Shown here: positions 13,301 through 26,440 of the stretch, piece by piece
How the letters are laid out: each line of letters opens with the position of its first letter
How positions within the stretch are numbered: position 1 is the stretch's first letter
Assembly (NCBI RefSeq): GCF_019399895.1
Contig: NC_091864.1
Span: 5,434,001 to 5,498,000, forward strand
Reading direction: 5' to 3'
Length of the DNA stretch: 64,000 nt
Source: Cardiocondyla obscurior
Lineage: Eukaryota > Arthropoda > Insecta > Hymenoptera > Formicidae
Program-made: the position numbers and the translations under genes
The notes under the pieces: generated by a model
What the model saw: only the letters and a program-made list of their open reading frames with translations
Databases searched by the model: none
Told to the model about the DNA's origin: nothing

Positions 13301-14098
13301 GAAGAGTACACTTTGTAGCCGACCGACGTTCGCCCGCGACAATTATGCTACGTTAACTCGAGCCCGCAGACTCGTCCCGCGGTGACAGAGCGTTGTCGTA
13401 CATTAGTTGTCACAGCTTCAGACATTTCTGTGCCACCGCCGGTTGCATTGTCCGCCCGGAATCAAAGCCGGACCGGGCCACAGAGCGGGAGGACAGTTGA
13501 GCGAGGGGGAGTGCGAGAGAACATCCGACGATGCCGACATCGGGATCGGGGTGCCGCAACCGTGGCGTAACACATAACGCAAATACGACTCGCTGACGTA
13601 TGCGCTGACGTAGGTGAGACGCGACGTCGTGAGCGCGCGTTTCACGGGCGCGTAGCCGGATCGCGACGTCGGTGCACCGCAGAACCCATGACAGTCGACC
13701 AGAGGGGGATGGAGAGCGAGGGGTGACGGGGTTAACGAAAGAGAGAAAGCCGAGGAACGGTGGCGGCGCGGAGAAAGGGTACCGAGAGAGTGAGAGAAAG
13801 AGAAAGAGAGAGAGATAGAGATAGAGAGAGAGAACCCTGTTGTGCAGCCGTCAGCACTGAGAATGGCAAGTGAGTTCCACCGGCTCTTTCGCCCGTTGTG
13901 GTACGGCCCGTGAGTGGCTTCCGGAGTGACAGAAATCTTCTTCCGTCTCGTGCCCCCTCATCCCGGTCGCATTTGAATCGCAAATCCCCCGCGTCGTCAT
14001 TGTTTGCCCGGCCAACTCCGCGAAACAAGGCGCGCAACGCATCATCCGCGGGGTAAACGTTCCGTACGGTTGGTTGATCTTTGCAAGATCGTCGTGAG
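13300..14098 (+). promoter_or_regulatory. candidate promoter / 5' first exon
   Basis: A CpG-rich block with several features of an insect promoter and untranslated first exon. Two direct TGACGTA motifs lie 12 bp apart at 13594-13600 and 13606-13612, and two GACGTC cores follow at 13623-13628 and 13665-13670; these are CRE/ATF-type ACGT cores. A purine (GA) repeat spans 13783-13833. Two strong donors follow: ATGGCAA/GTGAGT with the exon ending at 13869, and GTGAG/GTGAGA with the exon ending at 14098. If the first ATG (13863) were used, only Met-Ala would precede the splice. No TATA box is evident. The downstream exon was not found, so this is inference from motif layout. Confidence 0.3.
13783..13833. 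repeat. imperfect (GA)n microsatellite
   Basis: About 50 bp of GAGA/GAAA/GATA purine repeat on the plus strand, inside the candidate promoter region. GAGA tracts are common at arthropod promoters, but they also occur elsewhere in this window. Confidence 0.9.
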
Positions 14099-16000
14099 GT
14101 GAGAACCGGAAGGTTTCGTCGTGGATTTTTTTACGGGATCGATTTTATTAACACTCGATTGACTTAATATCAATATCACGGCGCGTTTGACCAGTGTTTA
14201 AATTGCAACGATTTTCAGTGGAGTTGCGCGATCGTCGCGTACATTACACCGTCGAAATATTTACCTCGAAAGATACAAAGGGGTTGCGTTAATAAAATAT
14301 TCGTTTTTTTTTTTTTTTTCCTTTTTTTTTTTTTTTTCCTTTTTTGACACCGGTAATCGCATTGGAGAATGCATGTTATCGGGACGCGGTATATCTCTCT
14401 GTTGTATATGCATGATACACGATATCGCTGCACCTATATGTACCATGATCGAAGCTGCAGAAAGCGATCTAATCATGCATCCAGCTGGACGGATTGTGCT
14501 CCAGTTAACGTAATTGGATATCGATCTCCGGTAAACGAAAAAATTTTCAATTTTGATTCTCCTCTCGTCCCGCTTCACTTCACCGCGTTCGTTGAAATTA
14601 CCGTCGATCTACTATTAAACACGGGTGAATTACAAAAAATTGACGTATCGCGTAACGCTTAACGAGCGAGCTATACGCGAGTCGCAATTGCGACACCTAA
14701 TTTTCATGACGGCGCTGTACTATGCACGTAGAACGGGCGGATAAAAGCGCGCGCGGCTTTTCCCGACGTATCAGCCGGCCGAAAATAATGCACGTGCGTG
14801 AGCAAGTGCGGGACGCAGGTGCGCTCGCTGCCTCTCTCGGCGCATATATTGCGCATTTAGTGCATGCGGCCGGAACGCGTGCGAAAGTTGCATCTGTATT
14901 ATATGCCGCGCGTGCGAGCGAGCGGCCGAGGGAGCAAGGAAGTAGAGAAAAAAGGGGTTGGAGTAAAAGGGGAAAGAAGAGAGAAGACCACTCTCTGGCA
15001 CCTTTATGCATCGTTCTTTCGTATAACGTTGCATGCATGCATGAACAAATCAACATTTACACAGAGACGGATTCGCGCACAGGGAAGCTTCCACGGGACG
15101 GTTCGTTATGACTAACGGTTCGTTTTCCAAGGGAAATATACGATTTTTTACGATGGCGGAGTTGCGCGCGCGCGAGCGCTCTTCCTCCCCCGCTGCCCTC
15201 TCTCAACTTTTCACTGCTCCCTCCGCGAAAGGGATGCGAGATAACAGGGTGCAACGAAATGTTATCCGTTCGTCCGGTTTTAACGGCGAGTGCATGGTGT
15301 TAGCGATTGGTACGCAGTGCCGTGGTTTATCGACGTTGTGTGTGGTTGAAATTCTTTTTTTTTTCCCCACCCTTTTCTGTTTTCACGGCCATGACAAATA
15401 TCGATACATTTCACCGGAGTGTCGTCGTAAAAGCGGGAACCACCGGAAAGAGTAGAGTCGTAATATACAGCTTTCACCACTTCCGAAGGGCTCGATGAAC
15501 GAATTTCAGATATAGCGCTTCCACGAGATAAATTAATATTTCTTGCAACGCGCAAAGTAAGAGATTTTAAATAAGAGATATAAAACTGTAAAGTAATGCC
15601 AGAAAAAAAAGTCGTTCCCGCAAAACGTAACAAAAATAAAAAAAAATAAGATGTTTATGTCAATTTTATCTTAACGAGATACATCTGTTAACGTGATTAC
15701 GAACTAAATGATTAAACATGCCGTTCGACAAATTAAAAAATCTATTTCAAGTTTGCGACAAACGTGATCAAATTATTACAAACCTGTATTTAAAAAAAAA
15801 TTTTATATATATATATATTTTTTTGTGTATAATTTATACACGTATTTTTATTCGTAAACCGTGTGCACCTAAATAATTGAATTTGAGAGTAACAGAAATA
15901 AAGAAGGGTATATGGGGCAGTCAGAAATTTTAGAAACGCGTTACGTAAATATCTATATAAAATTCACGCGAGATAACGCGTGTATTATCGGGAGCCATAA
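14099..16000. other. mostly non-coding block
   Basis: If the 14098 donor is real, this is the start of its intron. An acceptor-like motif (GATTTTCAG) ends at 14218, but the sequence behind it has no long convincing frame. A double T-run with CC interruptions covers 14304-14345. Open frames at 14.7-15.1 kb lie on both strands in CpG-rich DNA and are not supported. Confidence 0.5.
14304..14345. repeat. T-rich tract (two T16 runs joined by CC)
   Basis: Two runs of 16 T separated by CC, ending in CC plus further T. Simple low-complexity DNA. Confidence 0.95.
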
Positions 16001-16998
16001 ACTTACAACTAATCTCAATGCGATATCGTGCGCCGTTACACACGCCCGACAACAACAATGTAAACTGGCAAAAGTTTATCGACGGTTTTACGCAGTGCAT
16101 ACGGCAGCAACAACGGTTTTCGCTCAAATGCACCCATTCCAAACGGGGAGAGTAACGTTCGGATGTTGCCGAGTCGCATGAGCGGCATTTGTCGAAACCG
16201 CGGCGAGCACCGGCGCTATTACTGGGCCTTTTACTAGCCATGTGCCATCGGTATAGACAGCGGCGGCGAGGCGGAAAACGCGGTGGGAAATCGCCAGGGG
16301 GTGAAAATCTCCGGATAGACGTGGCACGGCGGACGGAGGGCGAGGCGCGCGGATCTGCGACGGGAAGCCGGGCAACTCGGAAAGAACGGAGAACGGAATT
16401 TGAATAATTCAATCGCGGAGAAGAGAGTCGGACGCGGCGTTAAATAAAATAACGCGGCAAAATGTTGGAATAAAACCAGCAATGGCTCTCGCCGGCTGCA
16501 ATCGTTTTGGCGAGAGGGGGTCCGTCGACCGGGTACCGCGATCCAATTTTCTCGGCTACCGCTTCGGGGACTTCGCCGACGTCCCTGTTCCTTCCTACCC
16601 GCCCTGCTTCGAAGGGATGAGCGACCCCCTCCTCCCACCTTTCCCCCGGGCCGGTAAAAAATGTCCCGCGGCAATTGGACAGGCGTAACGTGCGCGCCCT
16701 CAACAGGAACTCGTTTCTCAAAAGATATGCATAAACCCGCGCGATATATGTCCCGCGATCCGGTACCCGATATTACCTGGCTGCATTATTCACCAGGATA
16801 CAAGCATATGCGCGTTGAACGTTTTAACAAGCTAATATCTTGATTTGATTAATTGTCCCTTCCCTTTCCTGCATGCGAAAGCGAGCATAAAATTTTTATT
16901 AACTATTTCCCTACGGTAAATAGAAAATCGAAAGCCATTTCCAGTATAAAATACCTGTCAGAGAATATTAAAATTAATTTTTTTAAATAGGATTATCC

Positions 16999-17039
16999 GA
17001 TATTATGTATAGTATTTACGATATTATGTATAGTATTAC
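16999..17039. repeat. 21-bp tandem duplication
   Basis: A 21-bp unit beginning GATATTATGTATAGTATT is repeated once, directly adjacent, with near identity. It probably arose by replication slippage in AT-rich DNA. Confidence 0.9.
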
Positions 17040-17915
17040 TGCCACGTGATTTGTCGCATTGTCTCTCCAACACAATCAATTATCGGTGTTATCGATAAAA
17101 TTTCTGACTCATTGAAGAACCTAATCGAAATCTCATATCGCAAAATAGTAAAGCGCTCTTTCTCGTTCATCGCCGTAATTGAAAGCCGGGTTAAAATTTC
17201 AACGTGTGGGCACTTTCGGATTTCCTCTAAAAATACATATGTATATCGTCCGCGATTTCTGTGCCCGCGGCTCGCGATCCAAAGAGATACGATTTCCATT
17301 CGCGGGAAAACGCCTTACTTAAGAATGTAGAATTCGAATGGGTCACCGGTGGACGATTACAGTGCCCGAATATGCGGTGCATTGTGCGCGAGAACGAGGC
17401 AGGCGGACAAGAGCGGACAAATTCCGGTGACCTTTCCGCGGGTGTAAATGTTGGAGGGGTCGCGCAATAAAACGGGGCTGAATTAATCCCGCGGCGTACT
17501 CGCTCGGAAGAGGCGGCAGATGATTATGGAGCCGGTGACCCGGGGTGGCGAGGGGCGGAAAGCGGGGGAAATAGAAGAGCGCGGATGAGGGAAGGTAAAT
17601 GAAAGTAATGCGCGACCGTGGAGTGCGGTGTGACGGCGGAAAAAAGTTTTTGGCGGGCGGTAAATTGAACACGCGGTCTCGCACGGTGACATAAAATTAA
17701 AGGGAAGCCGCTTTCAGCGGCGACGGCGACTGATGCAGTTTTGCCGCTATCAGACCCGCCTTCTTTGAAGAGGATTAGTTTACGGATAGTTTTAGAGGTA
17801 GACGCAATCGCGGTTTTGGCCTCCACCGAGATCCGTCTAATGGCCGTCGGGGCTTTCGAGCTAGTTTCGCTTTTGAATACAAGCCGGCCGCGAGGTAGAC
17901 CGAATACACGAGACG

Positions 17916-17959
17916 CTCTTTTCTCTCTCTCTTTCTCTCTCTCTATTTCTATCTCTCTC
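17916..17959. repeat. (CT)n microsatellite
   Basis: About 44 bp of CT/CTTT repeat, followed by a T-run. Simple sequence. Confidence 0.9.
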
Positions 17960-18099
17960 AATTTTTTTTTTTATCTCGTGTCATATCGCGCAGCGCGAGT
18001 CCGCCGAAATATGGACGTCATGTATCGTCGTCGTTTTCATACATCATACGAAGGAACGAACGAACCACCGCGATTAAAATGCTTCCGGAAATAAACGCG

Positions 18100-20150
18100 C
18101 TCGGAGAGTGACATCGATGGGACGAGGAGAAGCTCTCTGCGCGGAGATAATACTCGTTACCTGTCGATTACGGATATTAAAATCTTAAATAATTTGACAC
18201 GGTGTTGTCTGCTAACGCAACATTTAAATCGCCAATCAGAATTTCGTCGTATTTTAACGATATAGCTAATTGTGTCGTTTCAAGCGTATTTAATTAATGC
18301 ACGTTTTGCGATCAAAATTCTTACGATATTAATCTTGTAACACTAATTACGCGATGTGTCGGTGATGCAAACTGATAAATAGTTTGAAACGCAGCGTTAT
18401 GCTGTGGCGTCCTTAATACCTCTTCAAACTTTTCATCTCACGAAGTTTTGATACGCATTACTCGCGTGAAGTGCAAGACGTGTTTGTGTAAATTTCACTT
18501 TACGCGCCAAGATTATGCCACAGGGACGGGCAGTTTTAACTACGCGTTCGCTGAAATTTGTATGCAGGTGTAAATGGAATTATTGCGAACGATCCCATGA
18601 ACGGGTCTTCTCGTGCACAGCTGTTATTTAAATGCGTATAAATTTCTGAACCGCGCTCACGCCGCTTATTAACTTTCGTTATCCACTGATTGCCTAATTT
18701 AACTAGCATTACTTTTTTATATTTACGAATTTTTATTATCCACAAAATATAAGATAAGAATGTTAAATTAATATTTTATCGAGAATTAATATTAACGTAA
18801 TAAAATTAATAGAATAATCTTCGATTTTGACAGCTTTGAGCGTGTATTAATTGCGAAGTTCAAGGTAATTACTCAAGTATGAGAAGTAGAATTTAATTAT
18901 TCGATATGTGATATGCCAGTCGCAAATCCCCGTCACAAGCAGAACGTCGCTGATAATAATGACGACAATAAACCGTTTCGCAATGCCGTTGCAGATTCAT
19001 CCACCTCGAAATTCGCTGACACTCTCTTGATATAAAGTGATGCGCATTGTCTCGAGGCGGCTGGCAGATGACGTCAAACTCGATTGTGTTAGATGAAGTT
19101 TCACATGTACGTGCGACGCAGTCATCGGCATACTTAGCTTGCATAATAATATCAATCTGTGTCATATAATTATTTCAGTCTGATGTGATTACACGTACAA
19201 CGTCGGTATAAAATTATTTTGCTATCAATTACCGCAAAAGTAATTAATTTCGAAATTTCCTTATCGAAAATTGTTTCACAACAATGTGCAACATAATATA
19301 GTTAATTTTACTTTCGCGATAGAACTGTGCAAGAATTATTAATTCGCAACTAACTTGTGTAAAAGATATTTGAAATATTCAAACCTTTTTTTTCCCCCCA
19401 ATAAACGCTCGTGAAAAATATTAGATCGATAACAGTTGCGAATTTAATTTACGCAAAAATACGCGTGTCCGAGACCAATCAAACGTTAATTACTGCAAAA
19501 TCGATAGCTTCTAGTTGCGAAAGTGATTCATGGCTGGCGAAAAAAGAATTTCGGAAGTGTAACGTGAGTGCTAAGGTGCCCTTATTTGAACCGTATTCCT
19601 TTTGTACCGATCGGTCTCGATTCAGCGTCACTCGCTAACGCCACGCGTTTTTAATTGGACGTTTAAGTGGACTGTAGGCTAAAAAAGGGTACCTCGAGTG
19701 GCTTCGTGTTGGTGTACACATGCTCGACCCTCCCCTAGATTTTTCTTAGAGCAAAATTAAAAATTAGCAAGTATGATAGCACCCGGCGAGATTAAAAACA
19801 TTTTTCACGCCCCTCGTACAAATAAAGTTAGAAAAAAAAAAGTGCGCGGAGGGTAATCTGCGAAATATTTGAACTTCTACGAAAAGACGCCGCGATACTT
19901 CCCCGACAAATTAACGCGGCACACACACGCTGAGTTTTATACACGAAGAAAGTGTAAACTTTAATTAAAGTTCACGCTCCGTCGGCCAGTCTTACAAAAG
20001 TTAATGCTTGCAAATTGATTGCGCGATTTTCAGTAACTATCGCACGATCGAGCATTCTCGGCATCCGCAAGTAAATCATTTGCGTTTTATTTTATTCTAA
20101 GGGGATAAATTCCGTAATCGTGCATTCTTACAAATATTTATACCAATTCG
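18100..20150. other. AT-rich non-coding block
   Basis: Only short frames, many TAATTA-type motifs, and no paired splice sites or RNA gene. TAATTA motifs fit homeodomain-type binding, but in AT-rich DNA they carry little information. Confidence 0.6.
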
Positions 20151-20700
20151 ACTTCACGAGAGGACGGCGGAGCTTTCACCATTTTCGAAAATGTCGATCG
20201 ACGGGGACCCGGTTTGACCGACGTAGGTTTACGTTCGCGTTTCCGGCCGCCGTGCATAATTCGCGCGAGGAAGGGACGCAGAGAGCGTGGTGGAACGAGA
20301 GTTACAATATGACAAGTGTGAGAAAGAGAGAGGATGGCAAGAGCGCAACGCGCCAACGGCTGCAACCGCCAGCGCGCGGGGTCGCCGTGAATAAATAACG
20401 AGCTCGCGGTTTTATCTCGGCGGTTACATTCGGCCTTTAACATTTTCCAGTCGCATTAGCGCTTGCGGATGACAGTGCCGTAACAATGCGGCCGCTTTTC
20501 CGCGCCTCGCCGAGCGGAATGGCCGCGCCGCCGCCCCGGCCATCGAGCGCGGCCAAGTACCAAGGGACGGCGATTCCGCGAGAGAGAGAAAATAAAACCA
20601 ACCCGGTCGGGAGCAGTCGACCGAAAAGGAGAGGCGACATCCTTAAGCCGCGATAATAATTATGGTCACCGGCAATTAGAATAAATCGTCAGCTAGCTCT
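20150..20700. other. CpG-rich island
   Basis: A CpG-dense block of about 550 bp with short open frames on both strands and a purine-rich (GAGAGAGAAAAT) stretch near 20580. It could be regulatory, but nothing specific was found. Confidence 0.4.
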
Positions 20701-22480
20701 ATGTGCCTTATTTATTCGCTAAAAAGAGGCTCGTGTAACGTTGCGGACGCACCTGCGGTCGCACTTCGCGCTCAGAAATCATCCTTGTCGTCATTATTGC
20801 TCCGCAAAGCGTCTCTGCAACGCTTGAAAAAAAAAAAAAAAAAGTGGACGCGTGTTTACCTTTTAAAGTTACGCTGAAAGGGATTTCTGTTATTTCTTAT
20901 TTCAGTGCATATTTGTTTGCAAAAATATTTCTGTTATTTGAAACACAGGTTTTAACTTTTAAACGCAAAAAGCTTCCGCTACATCGGGATATTTATTCGA
21001 ATATTCGTGCATAATAGCGAAATGCAGGTAATTACTGGAAAACTCGTTTAATTCTCGTTTATACGCGTCGCTTGTCGCAGCCACGTGGATGAGAGGTCGG
21101 CGCATTAAAGCCACGGATGCTTGGGAAAAGCCACCGAACGTAAGTCTCCGAATTATCAAGAATTATACATTTATCGAACGTGTTTTACGGCAGATTTGCC
21201 GCGCTTATCTACGTCGTATAACTGCACCCGCTGTCAGTCGAAGTGACACACTCGGAATACTTTTCCGATCCCATGCGGGCACGAGATATATATTTGATGT
21301 CACTCGCATTCCCGGGTTCTTTTGTGCGTCGCTGTAAACACCGAACGTGGAAAAATTCTTTCCCTTCCCCCCTTCCCGCTCGCCGTTACTATCTCCGTTC
21401 CACGCACGCTTTTACTCTTATTTAGATTTCGCCGTCATAAATGTTGTTTCCCGTCTGGCATGCCTCCGCTTTAAATCCTCAATCGAGTAATGGATTCTTT
21501 CTCTCGTCGACGCAAATAAAACAGCGGCGCGAGCGGGCGTGGAAGCGCGACCCGCGCAATAACAATTTCGGAGATCAAGGAGCCACGTTTTCTCTCCTAC
21601 CTCCTTTTTTTCCCCCCCTCCTTCGTATCGCAAAAAAATATTTGCAATAGATCAAACGCAGGAATGTTTTTATTGCGCATCCACCTACATTTCCGCCGCA
21701 GCTTCTAACTCGATCCGCGCGCGCAGCTCCGGTATTTTGTTTTATTCCCCACCTCTTTTTTTATTTTTTACTTTTTTTTTTTTTTGGCAACATATCAAAA
21801 AATAGAGACGGAATACGGGTCCACCATTGAAACGGGTTCGTTATTTTATTTGCGCGGATATTTCACGAACATCAAACGTCAAAATAATTTCCCTTGTAAT
21901 GCAAACCCCATTTCCGACGCGATATCTGGCACCGGTTTTATCGCGCCTGTCTCTTATTGTGTGATCTTTTACTTTTCGCGGTGGCAGCGAAACAAATGGA
22001 GTGGCACCAGTATGGTAGTTAATGGTCAGCCTATAGTTATTGCATTCCTAACTGGTCTTAACAGGTGGCAGTACAATTAAACCACGTTACGGTTATGTCA
22101 GGTGTGTCGAGCGCGGTTAGAAGTTATACCTGCGTTCGTTCCATGTATATTACGACCGTGCATTTACCACGAGTCTCATGCGGGAATAATAAACTGCAGA
22201 TGTAATAAGTCCGGGCAGTTTAATACGAAACTTTGTTTAAACTTTGACGCACGTGTAAGCGGAACCGGCGTGTAAAATATTCAAATGTAAAGCGTGCATT
22301 TTAATAAAGACTTATGCGAACTTGGCCGCACTTTTTCGGGAGGTTATGCAATTATCGTTTACAAAAATGTGCGCATGCATATCGGGAAAATGTTATAAAT
22401 ATCGTATCGCGTCAGAAATCGTAGCCGATTAAAGGAAGCGACGGAAATTTTATAATTATATCGACTCAACTTAATTAATT
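20700..22480. other. mostly non-coding block
   Basis: AT-rich to mixed DNA, apart from the exon candidate at 21081-21139. A 98-codon frame runs at 21784-22080 + with ordinary amino-acid composition. It begins at a TTG after a T-run and has no splice or promoter context, so I do not call it. Confidence 0.5.
21081..21139 (+). CDS. candidate 59-bp internal exon (unidentified)
   Basis: An acceptor (CGTCGCTTGTCGCAG) is followed 59 bp later by the consensus donor GTAAGT at 21140. Only one frame is open through the segment: after two carry-over bases it reads TWMRGRRIKATDAWEKPPN and ends in phase 0. The same frame continues open beyond the donor to 21337, which weakens the case for an exon boundary. 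No family is recognised and no phase-compatible partner exon was identified. Confidence 0.2.
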
Positions 22481-22960
22481 AATTAAATCGGCAGTGCCTG
22501 CGTTTTGTATACAGGGCGAATTTACCAATTTACCGAGAACGCGCATTTCGCCGAGGAACCGATTAAATATTCGCCAAGTACGTCCGCCTTCTTTGATATC
22601 ATTTTGTCCCACAGAGAAACTTTCGCGGAAAACTGTTGCCAAACTGCCAATCCGCTGTCGCGATAGGCCATTACGTGCATGTCCGGCGGTCGGTCGGTGC
22701 CAGCGCGCGATACACTGACGGGAGTCCGTTCTAACCGTGGGAAGGGTGACTGGCCAAGTATGAAGTAAAACTTGTCAGCGACGCGAAGGGTGTGAAATCG
22801 CGTCACGCGCGGAAATCGCGGTGCGCGTGATGTAGCGGAAAACTGCCCGACTGTCAGATCGTACCTTGAATTCGAACTAGCAGCGAGAAGCTAGCGCGCC
22901 GTTCGCTCCGAGCTCGGGGCCGTTGGTCCACGGCGATCGAAACGCAGTCTCAGCACAGAC
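22480..22960. other. CpG-rich island
   Basis: A CpG-dense stretch of roughly 480 bp with overlapping antiparallel frames at 22494-22806. No splice, promoter or RNA feature could be fixed. Confidence 0.4.
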
Positions 22961-25900
22961 ACCTCTTTTCGCAGGATAAAATTCTTTTTTTTGTTCCGAA
23001 TGTATCGTCTATCCACCATGCCAAGAACGAACATGTCATTTTTCTCGTTGTTAAAAAATATCGCAAAATTCTCCTCGATTCGAAAAATATTCACACTTTT
23101 TAACGTACTATTGAGTTATATTGTTGTTGTAAATGAAGTGACCACGTGTATACTTTTTTCGATTTTATATGCAATTACGGTACGTTTTTACGGGAACTCT
23201 CCCAAATAGTTCGTCAAAACGCAGCGCGGAACAGAATACGAATAAACACGTCATTTTTACGTCATATTAACTTTACGTCGTAACATTTTTTGCGTTATTA
23301 GTTTAATATAGCCCGTTTAAAGTTAGTTTTGTCCGTAAATATATTACGGTTGTGGTATTATACTTGCAAAATCTGGGAAAGCTCTCGAAAGAGACTGTAA
23401 AATTGACGCGTTATCGGAGAGAAATAATACGAAATAACGGAAATTTATTACAAGAAACGGCCATTACTCCCGCGAGGCGCATCGGCACGCTCGTCGGATT
23501 CTTGAAAAATATACGAGAGGACGCGGGAAAAGACGAGGAAGCGGCATGAAGAAGAGGGAGGTCGGGAAGGACAGCGCTCGAATGCTGTCTGTTCGGTCTG
23601 ATGGGGGCTTTCCAATTAAATTGCAAATTAAAACGCATATTTTACTCGAGTGCCAGTAGGTCCGCGGGGATATCACGAGAGAGGCGGCCGGAGAAATGGC
23701 GGGAACAGGTAGGATCGCGTCACAGCAAGAATTAAGTTTGCCATTTCGTGCTGGGATAAAAAAAAAAAAACTTCCGCCTCCTCTCTTCCCGAGTTCAAGC
23801 CCCGCGTCGTTGCTGCCGTACCAAGAGTACTAGCCGTAATCTCGTCAGTGATTCCACAAACTTCGAGCGAGCCCAGGTCAAATCGAATCATCCCGTCGCG
23901 GCTAGGCGACCTCGCTAACGTCGATACTCCTGCCAAGCTGCAAGACGATTCTCTCTCTACCTTTATGCCTTCCGGTTGCATCGAACCGCCCTTCGCGTCG
24001 CCACCCTTCGATCGGCCAATTGCCGGATTTCCCTGGAAACTGCGGAAATTCCCTCGCCGGTCCCACTACCCCTCCCCTCCCTCACCGTTTTCTGTGCATT
24101 CTCGCTCATTATTTTGCACGACCACCGTTTAGCTGAGGAATCTTATTCACGGCTGAAATAGCTCGCGAAACCAGGAACGTTGCTCCGTGGAGCATTTTTA
24201 TTGCCGCATGCGACGCCGAGCAATGAATCACGAGCGTGGCCTACCCGAAAGCGTCGGCAAATAATACGCGGGCGCTTATGGTGATAATAACAATAAAACT
24301 GGGCAGAGATTTTCATACAGCCCGGGAGAGAGAGATAGGGCGATAAAAATGCTGAAAACGACGTGGAAGTTCTTCCGTCCGTTACTGCATAATTTTGATA
24401 CATTACCACTCTTGTAATGATTATTCATATTTATGGTAGTGGCATAATGAAATCTGCATTTGTTGAAAATAAATCATTTCTAATGTGTGCCCCGCTAGAT
24501 GATTTAACGCCGCGAAATAAAACAGTATTAACAAAAACAGATTACGAATGCGAAATTAGGGCCGCGTTTTAGATAATGCTGAACAGCATTTTTAATCCCT
24601 TTGTATGACAAAAATCAAGAGAGAAATACCTATTTCGGTCTTAATACATTTACCAAGGTATCTCTGAAATTATTTTTTACGATAGATCATAGAGTGTCGA
24701 CTGTAACGCTCCTTCTGTGCCAGCAGAAGGTTAAAAATAGCGAACGTGGGATACGAAAAGAGCTCAATTCAGTAAAAGGCACCTTTTACAACGATCCGCA
24801 ACGATAACTCGTTAGAGCAGAGTGCAGAGTCGTTCTTCGAGACGCTCGAACCCCGAAAAGCCGTTTTACGAGAGGGCATCTAGACAGAAATCTTCCTCGC
24901 CGCAGACTCGAGAAAACTTTTCCCCGACAGCTACAACGGGAAGGCACCGGGATTCTGGAGACGATGGATATATCCTGAAGGTGTCCATCTCACCGAAACT
25001 TCGCCGCGATATCTCGGGACAACGGTTAGGGGGCGATTGAGGGGGAAAAGGGGTGGTCGTCCGGCAGGACATATCGTTCGACGTCTCACGATTTATTTGC
25101 GAATAAGATTTTTGTTTTCGCCCGACCATGACGCATCCGAAGAACGGAAGGTGTACCGGGATGCATCTGAGAATCGAAAAACACGACGGACGTCGGGAAA
25201 TTGTTCTGAAAGTTTTCGCGCAGCGAAAGTTGATTCGGCGAAGTGCATTGTTTTGACGCATGTATCATTCAACGTGCAGACAAGCGAATTCTAGTTTCCG
25301 CTTCCTATTTTTGACATCGTCAAAACGCGACAAAATACATACAACCGATGTAACTGATATAACTAGAGCGATTTGATTTTTTGGATTTTTTTCGAGATCG
25401 TAAATGTCACGTGAAAATGTTATATATTTTTTTCTTTTTCCTTTTTTTTTTTACACACGAAATATGAAAACCTCTTTGAACATCCCTCTTTCAATTAATT
25501 ACAAACTTTTTGCAAACGTTTGATAATTTATTTACTTTAATTACGAAATTGATATGCATGTATATGAAACTTTACTTCCACTCTGCTATTATTTACACTT
25601 GAGTTGTTTGCTTTCGTTATTTATAATATTTATAAATTATACAGTTATACGTGCAATATTTGTTTTTTTTCCAAAAAAACATTATACTTTTAATCGCGAG
25701 TCAAAAAACGAATAAATATGCTTTTGCTTTTAGCAATCAATTTATACATAATTTATATGTAAATTAGGTAATATTTTTTGAACATTATATTTGTATGCGC
25801 GCGTTCGTAATATACTTGCTAACATTTTTTTTTTTTTGTTCTATGAAAGTAAAGCTCCATCCACGACTTTGCAGTCTTCTTTCTACTTCATGTGTCAGTC

Positions 25901-26440
25901 TATGAATTTTCCACGCGTTATAGAACTTCTCCGCTTTGAACATAGAGATACTTCAGATGTTCTATCGCACATACCACTACTTTGTGAGCCGTCGATCGAT
26001 TGCATCGCCGTTTATACGAATTCACAATTCATCCGCGGATCCAATTTTCTCTCTCAATAGTGTCAATTTCATACACAAGCGGAAACCCTTCTCGTGACTG
26101 CTGTATAACACATACGAGGGAAAAAAAAAAGAAAATATCAAAGAAATACGTTTAACCGAAAGTATTTTTGTTCATCAAGCTGTTCACGATAAGACAGCGT
26201 TATTTCACGATTTCCAAAATACCGTTGTTATTCATGAAAGTATCTGCGCACAGATTTGAATAACCGTAACGTTTGCGTGATAGATCATATGCGAGCAACA
26301 AATCATGTAATGGACAAGAAGTCAGAGAGAAATGTGCAGGCGATATTTAAATAAATGGGAAGAAAAAAAAATTTACGGCTTTACATTGAGAAAATAAAAG
26401 CGATTGAATAGCCTATCGCGAGTGCGGAGAGCGAAACGAC
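22960..26440. other. non-coding block
   Basis: A CpG-rich patch at 23.4-25.3 kb, with short antiparallel frames, is flanked by AT-rich sequence. 25.3-26.4 kb is strongly AT-rich with homopolymer runs. No gene is supported. Confidence 0.55.

Larger units (their letters stand above)
16000..18100. other. CpG-rich block, no supported gene
   Basis: CpG-dense DNA at 16.1-16.7 kb and 17.3-18.1 kb, with overlapping open frames on both strands (for example 16234-16674 -, 16482-16688 +, 17524-17961 -). Their products are low-complexity and Arg-rich, no splice pairing stands out, and the antiparallel overlap argues against coding. Confidence 0.5.
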
